NCBI GenBank assembly: GCA_014529385.2
Contig: CM043956.1
Location: 66,997,281-67,061,280 of the forward strand
Length of the DNA stretch: 64,000 nucleotides
Origin: Adiantum capillus-veneris
Lineage: Eukaryota > Streptophyta > Polypodiopsida > Polypodiales > Pteridaceae
Direction: 5' to 3'
Of this stretch, positions 12,625 to 24,050 are shown in pieces (position 1 is the stretch's first letter; each line of letters opens with the position of its first letter). Under the pieces are notes generated by a model, which did not search any database, was not told the origin of the DNA, and saw only the letters and a list, made by a program, of their open reading frames with translations. The translations under genes were made by a program, and so were the position numbers.

Positions 12625-13845
12625 CTATAGCATAACACCCACCTTTGGCAACCTCTCTTCCACTACCAGTGCTTCTTGGAGAACCAAGCTTGCCTGCTTC
12701 TGAAGCATACCCTTTGATGTAGGTCTGTCAATTGGTATACACTCTATACATGACTCACCATGCCAATCTTCGTCCACCGTAGCCTTTGATGCTACATCTT
12801 TAACCACTTCATGCGAGAGCAAATTGGATTGCTCAATCATGAGCTCTTGAATGTCAACCTACTCATCTAGGACCGCTTCTACAACCATATCATCGGCTAA
12901 GCAAGAAACAAAGCCATGATCTATCACCTCGTTCTCTGGTATGTTGACATCGTCCACACCTTCTAGAATGCACTCCCGCTCTTCAATACAATTGGTAGGG
13001 CAAGGTTGCCCAACCCCCTGGCTAGCTTCTTCCTGTACAGCTTCGACCATCGCTTTGTCAACATCTTCAAACTTTTCCTGCGAGCTCTGATCCATAGCTT
13101 TATTTCATTCTTCATGCATACACTCTTCGGCTAGGACCGCATCCTTGCTAGCTGGTCTAACAAACTCTTGTACAGCAGCACACCAAATTGGAGGTACAAA
13201 CTGAAATGAATGACCAGAATGGCTTACCAATGGCAAAGTAGTTACCTCTTTGACGCTGGAACTTTCTTTTGACACATGATGAAGCTTCATTGTCGAGCTA
13301 TACCCATAGTCTTCCGGCTTCAACAAACCCATCTCCAGCTTCTTCTTTGCCTTGGCTAAGGAGACAGCATTTGCATAACTTTCCATATCGGCAAGCTCGA
13401 CTTTCTCTCTTATCTTTGGATGTAGACACTCCAAAAACCTTTCTAGCTTGAAGTAGTCATTGCCTCAAGATTGTGTAGCAGCTTCTAATTGCTACCAAAT
13501 ATCTTCAAATTGCTTTAAAAAGGTTGTAAACTCACCGCTTACATCTTGCTTCAAAACCTTCAGTTTTGCATCCAATTCTGCCGGCGAAATTCTCTACTTG
13601 AAGTCTTGGATAAACCGAGCTCGAACCACCTTCCATGACTACCGATCAGGAACTTCTAACCCCTCGAACCAAGCTTTGGCTTTCCCTCGCATCACCAGCG
13701 GCACAACACTTGATTTGGCTTCGTCAATCACCATCCACATCGACAACATCCAGAGCTCCACATCTGACATCCAATCTTCAGCATCTTGCTCACCTGAGAA
13801 TACTAACTCACAATCTGGCATCATGTTATTGAACCAAGACATCAC
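12625..13845 (-). pseudogene. Retrotransposon gag, single frame broken by six stops
   Basis: Gag builds the cytoplasmic particle that packages element RNA. From an ATG at 13845 one frame of about 407 codons can be followed. The N-terminal part matches plant Retrotrans_gag: LVFSGEQDAEDWMSDVELWM, then MRGKAKAWFEGL, FIQDFK and KIREKVELADMESYANAVSL. The C-terminal half is acidic, with no zinc knuckle. All fragments are in the same register; the six interruptions (TAG or TGA, at about 13637, 13580, 13492, 13462, 13105 and 12859) can each be one C-to-T change from CAG or CGA. No frameshift is needed, which suggests mutation by cytosine deamination after silencing. Confidence 0.8.
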
Positions 13846-13985
13846 CTAAGCGATCAGTGTGATCGTCAGTGGAGGCACCACAAGATGGAAAGGGGAAAAT
13901 GACAAAACCACCAGCACACAATTTGAATGCCTCTCTATAGCCCAGTGATTTAATAGCACTCATATCCCCTCGTATACAAACACCT

Positions 13986-14307
13986 TGTTAAGATGTCGAG
14001 CTCTACATCTTGAACTGGCATCCACTACGGGTCTTGGCCGCTTACGGCATTTACTCACTGGCGCGTTAGGTGACCGACACGGAGGATCTCTACCAGTGAT
14101 TCTACAGCTGGACTACACTTATAGTGCCAGCCTAGTACGCTTCTAGCGTGTTCACACTTAGTGACCGCATGTACATATGTGCTACTATTCAGCTTTAGCA
14201 CTTAGTCATTTTTGTACTCTCTTTTCTGTGAGAAGAAGAAGAAGCTTTCCATATCTGTGTGCTTCGTGCTTGTCTTGTGTAGCTCTCTTGCATCCTCTTT
14301 CTTTACA
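13986..14307 (+). repeat. Copia1 5' LTR
   Basis: 322 bp, TGTTAAGATG...CTTTCTTTACA. It ends directly at the primer-binding site. The later LTR copies start TGTTGAGATG. Confidence 0.95.
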
Positions 14308-14319
14308 TGGTATCAGAGC
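14308..14319 (+). promoter_or_regulatory. Primer-binding site, initiator tRNA-Met
   Basis: TGGTATCAGAGC directly follows the LTR. It is the standard plant copia sequence complementary to the 3' end of initiator tRNA-Met. Confidence 0.95.
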
Positions 14320-14577
14320 CTGGTGCAGGCAAGAGAGGTTAAGAGAGCAAGAGCATCACAATCCCTTCGTTCGCAATCCACGACCAGATGTCCAAAGTTT
14401 TTGAACAGGTATCCAAAGTGCAGTACACAGAGATTTACTGTACAAGTACAGTGGTTGTATGTACGCTTGATTGTGGACACTCGTTGAGTGTAGAAAGCGT
14501 TACAGGTACCACGATAGCAGGTTCAACAGATTTGCAGGTTTTTGCAGATTGCAGCTATTTTGTCTTAGTGCTTCAAG

Positions 14578-17500
14578 ATGTCTAACGGTTTCAGTCAGAT
14601 TGTTACTGAGAAGCTTGAGAAAAATAACTACCCTACATGGAAGTTCAGAATAACTAATTTCCTAAAAGGAAAAGGTTATTGGGACTATGTAGAAAAAAGG
14701 AACCAGAGATTCCCGAGGCAAATGCTACAGTCGAACAAAGAAAATCCTTGAGGGACTGGCAACAAGGCCAGAGCAAAGTGATGTATTGGCTTTCTATGAG
14801 CATCACAGATGGCATGATGGGCTATCTACAGGGTGCTGAAACCCCTGCCATTACATGGAAAAACTTAGGCAGAGTGTTCGAGGTGAACACCAAGGCCAGG
14901 AAGCTTCAACTAAAGTCGGAGCTAAATCAGATTAAGAGGAAAAACCTCTCAATCAATGATTATGCCTTGAAGATCAAGAGTATCATTGAGGCTCTTGGAT
15001 CTATTAAAGTCTCAATGTAAGACGATGACATTGTCCGTGCATGCTTGGATGGTCTAGGAGATGAGTATGTACATTTCAAGTCTTCCATGAATACAAGAGA
15101 CGACATCCCTGTGTTCCAAGATTTGATTTCTATGCTTATTCTTGAGGAGAAGAACCTTGACACATCTTCTTCTCATGGCAGAAATAATTCTAAACTAGCC
15201 TTCTATTCTAACTCCAACAGAGGTAGAGGTAGAGGTCGTGGTCGAGGCCCAAGGGGTTGCAGGGGCCAATTTCAAGAAGGTCAATCAAATCAAAACAATA
15301 CAGGTGGCAGGGGAAACCAGTCTCAAGGCAGGGGGAAGTCAAAGAGGTCGTGGTGCAGGATCAAGCAGGCAGCAACATACTCCAGATAGCAGAGAATGTT
15401 GGACTTGTGGTGAAAGAGGTCACATGTCACGTGACTGTCCAAAGGGAAAAGCAAGTAGAAAGAGAGAACAGGGCAACTATGCATCTACTAGCAGAGATGC
15501 AGATGATAGCAAAAACGAGCGCATGTTTGTTATGCAGCATGTAATGAATACAATGACTGCAGAGAATTCCACCCAAGATGATGTTTGGTATGTGGATTCA
15601 GGTGTCTCTAATCACATGACGTCTCATGGAGAGTGGTTTAGAGATATGCGCAAACCAGATGTGTCACGCAATGTGCAGATAGGAGATGACACAGCTCACC
15701 CCATTGCTCATGTAGGGGACATACCTCTAAATACGAAGAGTGGGAAATCAAAGTACTTAGCAGATGTACTTCATGTCCCAAACATTACAAAGAATCTTGT
15801 TTCTGTTAGACAAATGGTTGAGCAGGGTTTGCAGGTTCGTTTCAATCCGAATGGGTGTTATGTAGAAGATTTCTAGAATTGCTGTAAGCTGATCACAGAG
15901 GGAAAATGTGTGGGCAGAATGTTTACGCTGAATGTAGACATGCATAAGGTAAAAGCTGCATTATTTACACAGGGCACAGGTGTTGTGGCTGATGTTGACA
16001 TTTGGCACAAACGCATTGTCCATGTCAATGAGCAGAGATTGCGCAGCATGCAATCAAAACAGATTGTAAAAGGTTTGCCCAAATTCAAGGTGGATGGTAT
16101 GCATAAAGTGTGTGCAGCATGCCAGTTTAGAAAACAGTCAAAGGGCTCATTTCCACATGAGCGCAATGTATGTAAAAAGCCACTTGAGGTGGTGCACACA
16201 GATGTTTGGGGTCCAACCGATACTGCAAGTATACATGGGTGCAGGTATTATGTCTCTTTCATTGATGACCATACAAGGAAAGTATGGGTCTACTTCATGC
16301 GTAGCAAAAGTGAAGTGTTTGGTCACTTTTAGGACTTCAAAGTCATGATTGAGAAGGAGACAGATATGCAAATCAAGACATTGAGGTCAGATGGAGGGGG
16401 AGAGTACTTCTCCAACGATTTTTTCAGATTTTTGGTGAATGCATGGTATACGCAGGCATTTTACATGCAGATATATTCCACAGCAAAATGGAGTCGCAGA
16501 AAGGAAAAACAGGCACATTGCAGAGGTTGCACGTGCATTGATGAATGAGAAGAACATGCCTCATCATTTCTGGGTTGAAGCTATAAATACAGCTGTGTAC
16601 ATTATGAACAGGACACCTACAACTGCGGTGCATGATGTAACACCTGAGGAAAAGTTTACAGGTACAAAGCCTGATTTGGCACACTTGAAAGTGTTTGTCA
16701 CAATAGCTTACGTGCATGTACCAGATGAGTTGCGTAGGAAATTGGATCCTAAAGCAGAGAAATGTATTCTTGTGGGATATTCCCTTGAACAAAAGGGGTA
16801 CAGGTGCTACAATCCTACTACACGAGAATTATGAGTCAGCAGAGATGTAGTCTTTGATGAGATGAGCAGATGGTACAATAATGCACATGGCACTATTGGG
16901 GCTGATGTAAAAGATGATGTGGTTCTACAAAATGTGAGGCCACAGTCACAGGTTTTAAGTGGACCACAAGAGTCCTCTTCTCGTGGCTCTGTTGAGAAGC
17001 CATGGAATGGTAGACTACGTACGCAGGTTACTCCACCAGCAGGTACAGGGAATGTATCACGAAAAGTAAAGGAAAAGGTTGATGAACCTCCCTTTATGGC
17101 TGATGCATCATCAGGTTTTTCACATGTAGACATGGATTCAGATGGTTCTGAACAAAGTCTTGATGAGGAATTTGGAATTTCGGCTGTCAGGAAACCTGGT
17201 GTAAGGAAAGTACAAGAAGATGTTAGAGGGCCAAGGAGTGACCCAGGACCGCGCAGATCTAACAGAGTCAGAAATCCAGTTCAGAAATTGACTTATGATG
17301 GGTATCTAGCTCATCACCAAGCCTACATGGCTAAGGTGATACAGGATGTGGAGCCCACATGTTTCGAGGATGCAGTTGGAAATGTGCATTGGGATGATGC
17401 AATGAATGAAGAGATGGCTGCATTGGAAGCAAACGACACATGGGAGTTGGTGCCATTGCCAAGTGGCAAGAAAGATATTGGCTGTAAATGGGTGTATAAA

Positions 17501-18919
17501 ACCAAGCATAAGGCTGATGGTAACATTGAGCGTCACAAGGCAAGGCTGGTCGCAAAGGGTTATGCACAGACATATGGCATAGACTATGAGGAGACCTTTG
17601 CTCCAGTGGCAAAGATGACAACTGTGAGAGCTGTCATAGCAGTGGTTGCATCTAGAAGATGGATTATGCATCAAATGGATGTAAAGAATGCCTTCTTGAA
17701 TGGTGAGTTGCGAGAGGAAGTGTATATGGATCAGTCACCCGGTTATGTCGATCCAGGTTACCCAGATTATGTATGCAGACTTCTCAAAGCTTTGTATGGT
17801 TTGAAGCAGGGCTCTAGAGCATGGTATGACAGGACTGCCAAGTATCTTGTCAGTATTGGGTTTAGGAGAGCTCATGCTGATCATTCACTCTATGTACGTG
17901 AGAGTGATGTGCGGATTGTGGTCATTACCATATATGTAGATGACCTTATTATTGTGGGTGACAATGCTATGGAGATTGACCATGTGAAGGGTCTTCTCAA
18001 ATAGGAGTTTGAAATGAAAGATTTGGGCGAGTTGCGCTACTTTCTTGGCATTGAGGTGATCAGGACTCGAGAGGGTGTATGGCTGTCACAGAGACAGTAT
18101 GCTTTGGACATGTTGTCAAAGTATGGTATGGGTGATTGTAAGCCAATTTCTATTCCCTTGGATGTGAATGCAAAGCTGAGTGCAGAGAAGGGTGATGTTG
18201 TTGAGGATGTCAAGATGTACAGAAAGATTGTGGGTAGTCTAATCTACTTGACTATCACGAGGCCAGACTTGAGCTACACAGTAGGCTTGGAGAGTCAGTT
18301 CATGCAGCTTTCGAGGAAGCCACATTTGGATGGAGTACGACGCACACTTCGGTATGTGCAAGGGACTCTTGACTACGCATTGTTCTATGTAGCAGATGTG
18401 CCATTAGCATTGTATGGGTATACAGATGCAGATTGGGCAGGTAGCATTGTTGATACGAGATCTACGAGTGGCTTCATGTTCTCTTTTGGGAGTGCTGCTA
18501 TTACTTGGAGCAGCAAAAAGCAGCCTACGGTTGCTTTATCGAGCACAAAGGCCGAGTACAGAGGTGCAGCAGTTGCGCCGTGCGGGGTAGCTTGGCTACG
18601 CACATAACTTGAGGACTTGGGAGTGTAGGTGGACCAGCAGGTTGTCATCCATTGTGACAACCTCAGCAGCATGCAGTTGGCCAGGAACCCAGTGTTCCAT
18701 GCCAGGACCAAGCACATAGAGGTCCATTACCACTACGTTCGAGAGCGAGTGTTGGCGGGCGACATCGACTTGGTCTACATCAGCATAGAGGAGCAGATAG
18801 CGGATATCTTTACCAAGGCCCTCGGAGCTGAGAAGCTTCGACGTTTTCGGACTATGATTGGACTCTGCGACATGCAGAGCTCGAGGGGGAGTGTTGAGAT
18901 GTCGAGCTCTACATCTTGA
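14578..18919 (+). pseudogene. Copia1 gag-pol polyprotein (broken)
   Basis: Starts MSNGFSQIVTEKLEKNNYPT. Domains in order: UBN2-type gag; basic GRGRGRG stretch; zinc knuckle CWTCGERGHMSRDC (~15397); protease VWYVDSGVSNHMTS (~15585); pre-integrase IWHKRIVHVNEQRL; integrase VVHTDVWGPT, FIDDHTRKVW, SDGGGEYF, QQNGVAERKNR; RT GCKWVYKTKHKADG, MDVKNAFLNG, YGLKQGSRAWYD, IYVDDLIIVGD (~17935); RNase H YTDADWAGS and SSTKAEYRGAA; tail EEQIADIFTKAL. Stops lie at 15018, 15874, 16330, 16832, 18002, 18605 and 18626; each is one C-to-T step from CAA, CAG or CGA. Frameshifts lie near 14692-14699 (A run), 15325-15345 (G run) and 16436-16445. Not functional. Confidence 0.95.
18882..18891 (+). promoter_or_regulatory. 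Copia1 polypurine tract
   Basis: CGAGGGGGAG abuts the 3' LTR start TGTTGAG. The same tract recurs before the extra LTR (19357-19366). Confidence 0.85.
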
Positions 18920-19197
18920 GCTGGCATCCACTACGGGTCTTGGCCGCTTACGACATTTACTCACTGGCGTGTTAGGTGATCGACACGGAGGATCTCTGCC
19001 AGTGATTCTACAGCTGGACTATACTTATAGTGCCAGCATAGTACGCTTCTAGCGTGTTCACACTTAGTGACCGCATGTACATATGTACTACTTTTCAACT
19101 TTAGCACTTAGTCATTTTTGTACTCTCTTTTCTGTGAGAAGAAGAAGAAGCTTTCCATCTCTGTGTGCTTTGTGCTTGTCTTGTGTAGCTCTCTTGG
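18892..19197 (+). repeat. Copia1 internal LTR copy lacking its last ~16 bp
   Basis: Follows the other LTRs from TGTTGAGATG to GTAGCTCTCTTG, then switches abruptly to internal sequence (GTCCATTACCACTACG) instead of continuing with CATCCTCTTTCTTTACA. Confidence 0.9.
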
Positions 19198-19366
19198 TCC
19201 ATTACCACTACGTTATAGAGCGAGTGTTAGCGGGCGACATCGACTTGGTCTACGTAAGCATAGAGGAGCAGATAGCGGATATCTTTACCAAGGCCCTCCG
19301 AGTTGAGAAGCTTCGACGTTTCTGGACTATGCTTGGACTCTGCGACATGCAAAGCTCGAGGGGGAG
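19198..19366 (+). repeat. Second copy of the Copia1 internal 3' end
   Basis: Repeats about 18722-18891 (RNase H tail EEQIADIFTKAL, polypurine tract) with a few substitutions. Together with the adjacent LTR it forms a ~480 bp tandem duplication. The junction with the shortened LTR shows at most one or two shared bases, pointing to end joining or a reverse-transcription template switch. Confidence 0.9.
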
Positions 19367-19688
19367 TGTTGAGATGTCGAGCTCTACATCTTGAGCTGGC
19401 ATCCACTACGGGTCTTGGCCGCTTACGGAATTTACTCACTGGCGCGTTAAGTGACCAACACGGAGGATCTCTGCCAGTGATTCTACAGCTGGACTACACT
19501 TATAGTGCCAGCCTAGTACGCTTTTAGCGTGTTCACACTTAGTGACCGCATGTAGATATGTGCTACTTTTCAGCTTTAGCACTTAGTCATTTTTGTACTC
19601 TCTTTTCTGTAAGAAAAAGAAAAAGCTTTTCATATCTGTGTGCTTCGTGCTTGTCTTGTGTAGCTCTTTTGCATCCTCTTTCTTTACA
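19367..19688 (+). repeat. Copia1 terminal 3' LTR
   Basis: 322 bp, TGTTGAGATG...TCTTTACA, followed by the CACCT target duplication. Confidence 0.95.
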
Positions 19689-21639
19689 CACCTAGGCTCT
19701 CGATCTACAAACAATCACTGCCCAAACCCGAACCCGAACGACCCTAACTGAATACACTCGGTTGCAAAGCATACAATCAATTATCCCGATCTATGACCCT
19801 TCAAAGCACCTCATAGTCGCAAATAGATAATAGAAAATAGGGTTACTCGTGCAGATACTTTCATGATCACCCATCCACTCTACCACAATTTTTTCAACTT
19901 TATGGCGTACACAAACACTTCGAGATCATCGGCATACACCACATTTAGATAGAGAGTCCCCACACACCAGAGCTACTTAGAGTTATGACACCCTCATAAG
20001 CATGTCCGTGGGTACAAAAAAAATGATACTGATGTATGTTCACTAAAACCACAAGCATATGGAGACTAGAGATAATACGACTATAGCAAACAGTACAATG
20101 GTGGATCCCAAAAACACTCTCCTTGATGTAGCTTCCTAAAAATCTGCAGTGGATTACGAGCAAGAGAGCATGGCCGACTCCCCTGCTCTCTTGCTTGTGG
20201 CATCCCAACCTATAGGAAGGCCTTCCCCTCCAACTCTCAGCTCTCTTGTTGACTCATATTGTTCCCTTTTTCACCAAGCCACTCCCTTCTGTCTTTTATG
20301 CGCCCTTGGCGGCCCCACTCCTTCAATTACGGTCAACCACTCTCCTTTCATGCACTCAGAGACGTTCCCTCTTTTGCTGTGTGCCCTGCTTTGCTTGTGA
20401 GTGGCCCCTGACTGCTCATGGACTTGCTTCACACCTTGCTCTCGTCTTTGACCTGGAGCACGCGGCCTCCCTTATGAAGTACAGGGCGGACTCCTCTATT
20501 GGCTGCAACACTCTTAACTATCCTCTGTACTTGAATGGAAATCCTTCAACTTTTGGCGGCCTTGCCTTGTAGAGTTCTCCCTCTTGGCATCAACCCTTGA
20601 AGGCTTGCCAGCTTGCGATCCCTCTTGCTCTTGACTCCCTTAGATCCCTGTCAGCTCACAACCATGCAGCGTGTGACGTTCACAGACTCTAGAAGCCCCT
20701 CCTTGGGCCTGCAAGTCTCGACCCTTAGATACAGACACTCCCCAACCTGCTCCTTCTTTCCCTCCTGGCTACATTAGCCCGCAACCCTTTAACCTTCAGC
20801 TCTTCGGATCACCTCCGCCCCTCTCCGGAGCCCCCCTCTATGCTGCCAACCATAGCCGTCCCCCAGACCTCCTTCCTTTGGCGACTAGCGACCTTGCCAT
20901 TGGTCGCCCCCCCTGCAAACTGGCTGACCCCCCATACAATTGCAGCCCCTTCTCACCAGATGGAGCCTTGCCCCTCGTATGCCAAAACGGTCCCCCTCGC
21001 ACCACCCTTCATGCAACGTTTTTTTCTTCAAGTGAAAGCTGTAAAAAACTTTGGGCTTGGCCCCCTTGCACACGCCAAAAAATGCAGACCTTATGTTTGC
21101 TTAAAAAGGCTTGCTTTTCTTCCTCGCACTTTAGAGCTCCTGTGGACATAGCCAACCTTATTAAAGTTTCCCTCGAAGGTCATGAATTTTCAGCCAGAAG
21201 GGACGACGACCGCTACGACCGTCCATCGAGTTAAGCTTCTTACTCCTTGATATAGGTCCGAAGTGGAGACATGCTAGCCATCAACCCTCAAGTACCCAAA
21301 GAGCTCGAGCTTGCCAAATTGGAGCACCCATTCTGCATACATACCAAGCCTCGCTTTGGAGATAAATCCATCGACCCTTGGAACCTTCGAACTCTCCGAC
21401 CAGTTGAGTTGGAAAAGCATCTTGCTAAACGCCACATCTTGCATACACATCCTGATGGTGCTCACTGTACCCTGCATCATCTAGTAGTTGCTCAAGCATT
21501 GAGTCATCAGCATGCTAACTTTTACACAGGTGTCGCTCGCTTCTCCTTGGGTCGAGAATCTTTGGGTGCACCAACGTGTTTGAAAACATTTCAAATTTTG
21601 AACAACATTTGTTTTGGTGGTTTGTCATTTGGACACACC

Positions 21640-22330
21640 CAATCTTTTATTTAACCATTTCAATATCATTTTTAGACATGATATGTACCGAAAGCTATCA
21701 CTCCTAGACCATGAATTTGATTTGAAAGGACTCAAAAAATCCATTTATCCTTCTTTCATTTAAATAACATCTCCAAAAATAGGAGTTCCCTATCTTTGTT
21801 TGAAAATATTGCAAAATCATCCATAAATATTGCCAAAAATTTATGCAAAAACTTATTGAATATCGGCATCATATATCTTTGAAAGGTTACTAGAGCATCA
21901 CAAAACCCAAATGGCATTACTAGAAACGTAAACCTCCACATTTAGTGATGAATGTTTTTTCCTTAGCTATCTCAAGTCCTATTGTCAGCTAGTTGTACCC
22001 ACTATAGCCATCCATGAAGTTGTACAGCTCATGGAAAGCTATCTTGTTTAGCATCATATCTATGAATGGCAATGAAAATCAATCTTTGATGTTTTGAGCA
22101 TGTAGCTTCCTATAATCCACAAGACCCTTAGTTTTCCACCATATCTATGAATGGCAAACGAAATTGACCTTTGATGGTATGAGAATTCAACCTCCTATAA
22201 TCCACAAGACCCTTAGTTTCCAATACTTCTTCCAAACCATTGTAGGAGACAACCAGTTGCTACTTGTCACCTTAGTAATGAATCTTTCCTTCAATAAATT
22301 GTTGATTTCTTCCTTAACCTTCATGGTACA
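21640..22330 (-). pseudogene. Ty3/gypsy reverse transcriptase relic (element C, 5' part of pol)
   Basis: The minus strand read from 22330 downward gives VKEEINNLLKERFITKVTSS, NWLSPTMVWKKYWKLRVL, KGLVDYRKLHAQNIKD, FHELYNFMDGYSGYN and, in the best open piece (21941-21756), FTFLVMPFGFCDALVTFQRY followed by FLAIFMDDFAIFSNKD. FMDD is the catalytic YxDD box. The segment TATCTATGAATGGCAA...CACAAGACCCTTAG appears twice (near 22055-22130 and 22139-22220), a local duplication. Same orientation and type as the integrase relic at 8871-10118. Confidence 0.85.
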
Positions 22331-23330
22331 TTAGAATGAGAATGGGGTCTAGGAGGACATCTTTATTTGCCATGAGATTATGGAGGTGATTAACATTTTG
22401 ACGAATAGGTGTATGCCATGCATGCAAGAATGGTGGGTGTAAAAGAGAGGTGTAAGAGTGGTCAAAGGATGCACTTTTCCCCCTCAAAAAGGAGGTGCAC
22501 AACTTTATGATTTTTGGTCTTTATAACTCTTACATATGATCTCCGATTTGAGTAGAGATTATAGATCCAAGATCTACACGTCGAGCTCTTTCCATAGATA
22601 TGGTACATAATATGGTTTTTCCTGCTAGATTTTAAATTTCATTCTGTGGGGGAACTTTGAATTCAAATAAACTAGTCATTTTTTTGTTTGAATTCAAAAA
22701 CTATCCTTTGATTGCTTTCTTAATACTAGAGGTTTGACTCCCTTAAACTTCCAAATAAAGAGGCCCTCCTAGACCCCATTCTCTTCCTAATGAAGGTATT
22801 CATTATGTATTTTTGAAGCCATACTGGTCATGTACTTGGTCTTAGTGGTATCAGATACTAACATACCTCTGAATCGACACACTTTTATTCCATATGCTCC
22901 TAGGAAAATATTTCCCCACACTTTTAAAACAACTACCTAGTTTTTCCCTTTAGAGTCTGATTTTAGATGCTTGTTAATTTTTACCATCTTAGGGTCTTCT
23001 CCTCAACCAAGAATCCATTCCTCTATTTCTTAGTCCACACTCTGTTTGCTTTATCGATGATTCATCTTCCTTCTTTGTGCTTATGTCCATTGCATATTCA
23101 TTAACAGGACTCTCTATCTCAACTAAATTTTCTTTTTGATAATCTTAAATCCTATTTGAACTAGGTATATCTACACTTTGTTGCCTACTACCCATGTGCT
23201 CCCATCTAGGCTAGCATATGGAATTGGAGCTGATCTCTTGAGACAGCTAATTCCAGTGTTGGAAGATTTTAGCTACTAGTGTGTGAAGATTTCAGACAGC
23301 AGACTGGACAGGAATCAGAGACTAGACTGG
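22331..23330 (-). other. Decayed upstream region of gypsy C
   Basis: No domain recognisable on either strand. By orientation it should hold gag and protease of gypsy C, but only short frames remain. Confidence 0.3.
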
Positions 23331-23375
23331 AATGTGGATACTAAAACAAGAATCAGACTTATGTACTAGAACTAA

Positions 23376-23407
23376 GGTTCAGATTCAGATTCAGATTCAG
23401 ATTCAAA
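23376..23407. repeat. Short (TTCAGA)n hexanucleotide run
   Basis: GGTTCAGATTCAGATTCAG continues for about four to five hexamer units. Confidence 0.85.
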
Positions 23408-23807
23408 AGAGTGGACGAGAAGTAAGTATAACTCAAATATATGTCATGATTGGGATTACAGATCAAGATTACAGCGAATATGATTTACAGAGACAAAGTA
23501 CAACCGACAATACTGCCAATGATTCTCAAGTACAGGTATAGCCAAGGCGCTAACCCAAATGATAATAACTGCCAACCTGATTACAATGTAATGGGCCCTA
23601 TTTATACACTTTGGGTTTACTGTAGTAATTACCATAGTAACTACTTAGTAATTCGCTGCCTATCTTCTACAAAGACGTTCCCAGATAGTGAACTATCCAG
23701 CCGTCTACATCCTTCCCTTGTTTCTTGAATTTTGGCAAGAGTCCAAAATTTCTGAAAAATTTTCCTGTCTGATTCTGATGTGAGACTGAAAAATCCATCG
23801 TCTGGTT

Positions 23808-24001
23808 CTGATGTTGGGATTCTAGCTTGACCACTGATGTTGGGATTCCGGCTTGACCATCCACTGATAGAATGGCCATACAAAGATTGCGAGTAGGCAG
23901 CTGAAAAGGCCAAGGATTGAGAGAGGCAGCTGAAAAGGCCAAGGTGGAGCTGTCATCAGGCCAAGGTGGAGCTGTCATCAGGCCAAGGTCGAGCTGTCAT
24001 C
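23808..24001. repeat. Two small tandem repeats beside an unknown ORF
   Basis: CTGATGTTGGGATTC plus GGCTTGACCA occurs twice (about 23809-23860), and the 22-mer GGCCAAGGTGGAGCTGTCAT (plus CA) occurs three times in a row (about 23938-24001, the last with one change), preceded by two AAGGCCAAGGATTGAGAG-like pieces. Confidence 0.8.
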
Positions 24002-24050
24002 TCCACCTTCCTGCTGAGGAGAAAAGTCGCCACTGAATTCTGAGATGGAA

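Larger units (their letters stand above)
13986..19688 (+). mobile_element. Ty1/copia retrotransposon with duplicated 3' end (Copia1)
   Basis: Bounded by LTRs TGTTRAGATGTC...CTTTACA and flanked by CACCT on both sides (13981-13985 and 19689-19693). The order is 5' LTR, primer site, gag-pol, 3' LTR lacking its last ~16 bp, a second copy of the last ~169 bp of the internal region, and a complete LTR. The single pair of target duplications embraces all three LTRs, so the extra part arose by duplication during or after insertion, not by a second insertion. Coding capacity is complete in domain content but broken by seven stops and at least three frameshifts. Confidence 0.95.
10119..21573 (-). mobile_element. 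Gag-only LTR retrotransposon with ~2 kb LTRs (TR-GAG type)
   Basis: Two long direct repeats begin TGGAAAGGGG and end GGGTGCACCA: 10119-12132 (2014 bp) and 13886-21573 (about 1980 bp after removing the copia insertion). They enclose only 1753 bp, which encodes a gag protein on the minus strand and nothing else. The LTR ends are TGG...CCA. ACGT stands just outside both ends (10115-10118 and 21574-21577), a likely target-site duplication of 4-5 bp. A possible primer site on the minus strand (TGGTGCCTCCACTGAC, + 13865-13880) lies five bases inside the 5' LTR. Lacking protease, RT and integrase, it must have moved with enzymes supplied in trans. It interrupts the pol gene of gypsy C. Confidence 0.85.
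13886..21573 (-). repeat. 5' LTR of the gag-only element, split by a copia insertion
   Basis: The two parts are 13886-13985 and 19694-21573; together they match 10119-12132 along the whole length with scattered changes. The copia insertion and one copy of its 5 bp duplication lie between. Confidence 0.85.

Noticed and set aside
17306-17674. Minus-strand frames of 67-122 codons over the Copia1 RT
   Set aside because: Shadows of the copia pol frame, which has all conserved motifs on the plus strand.
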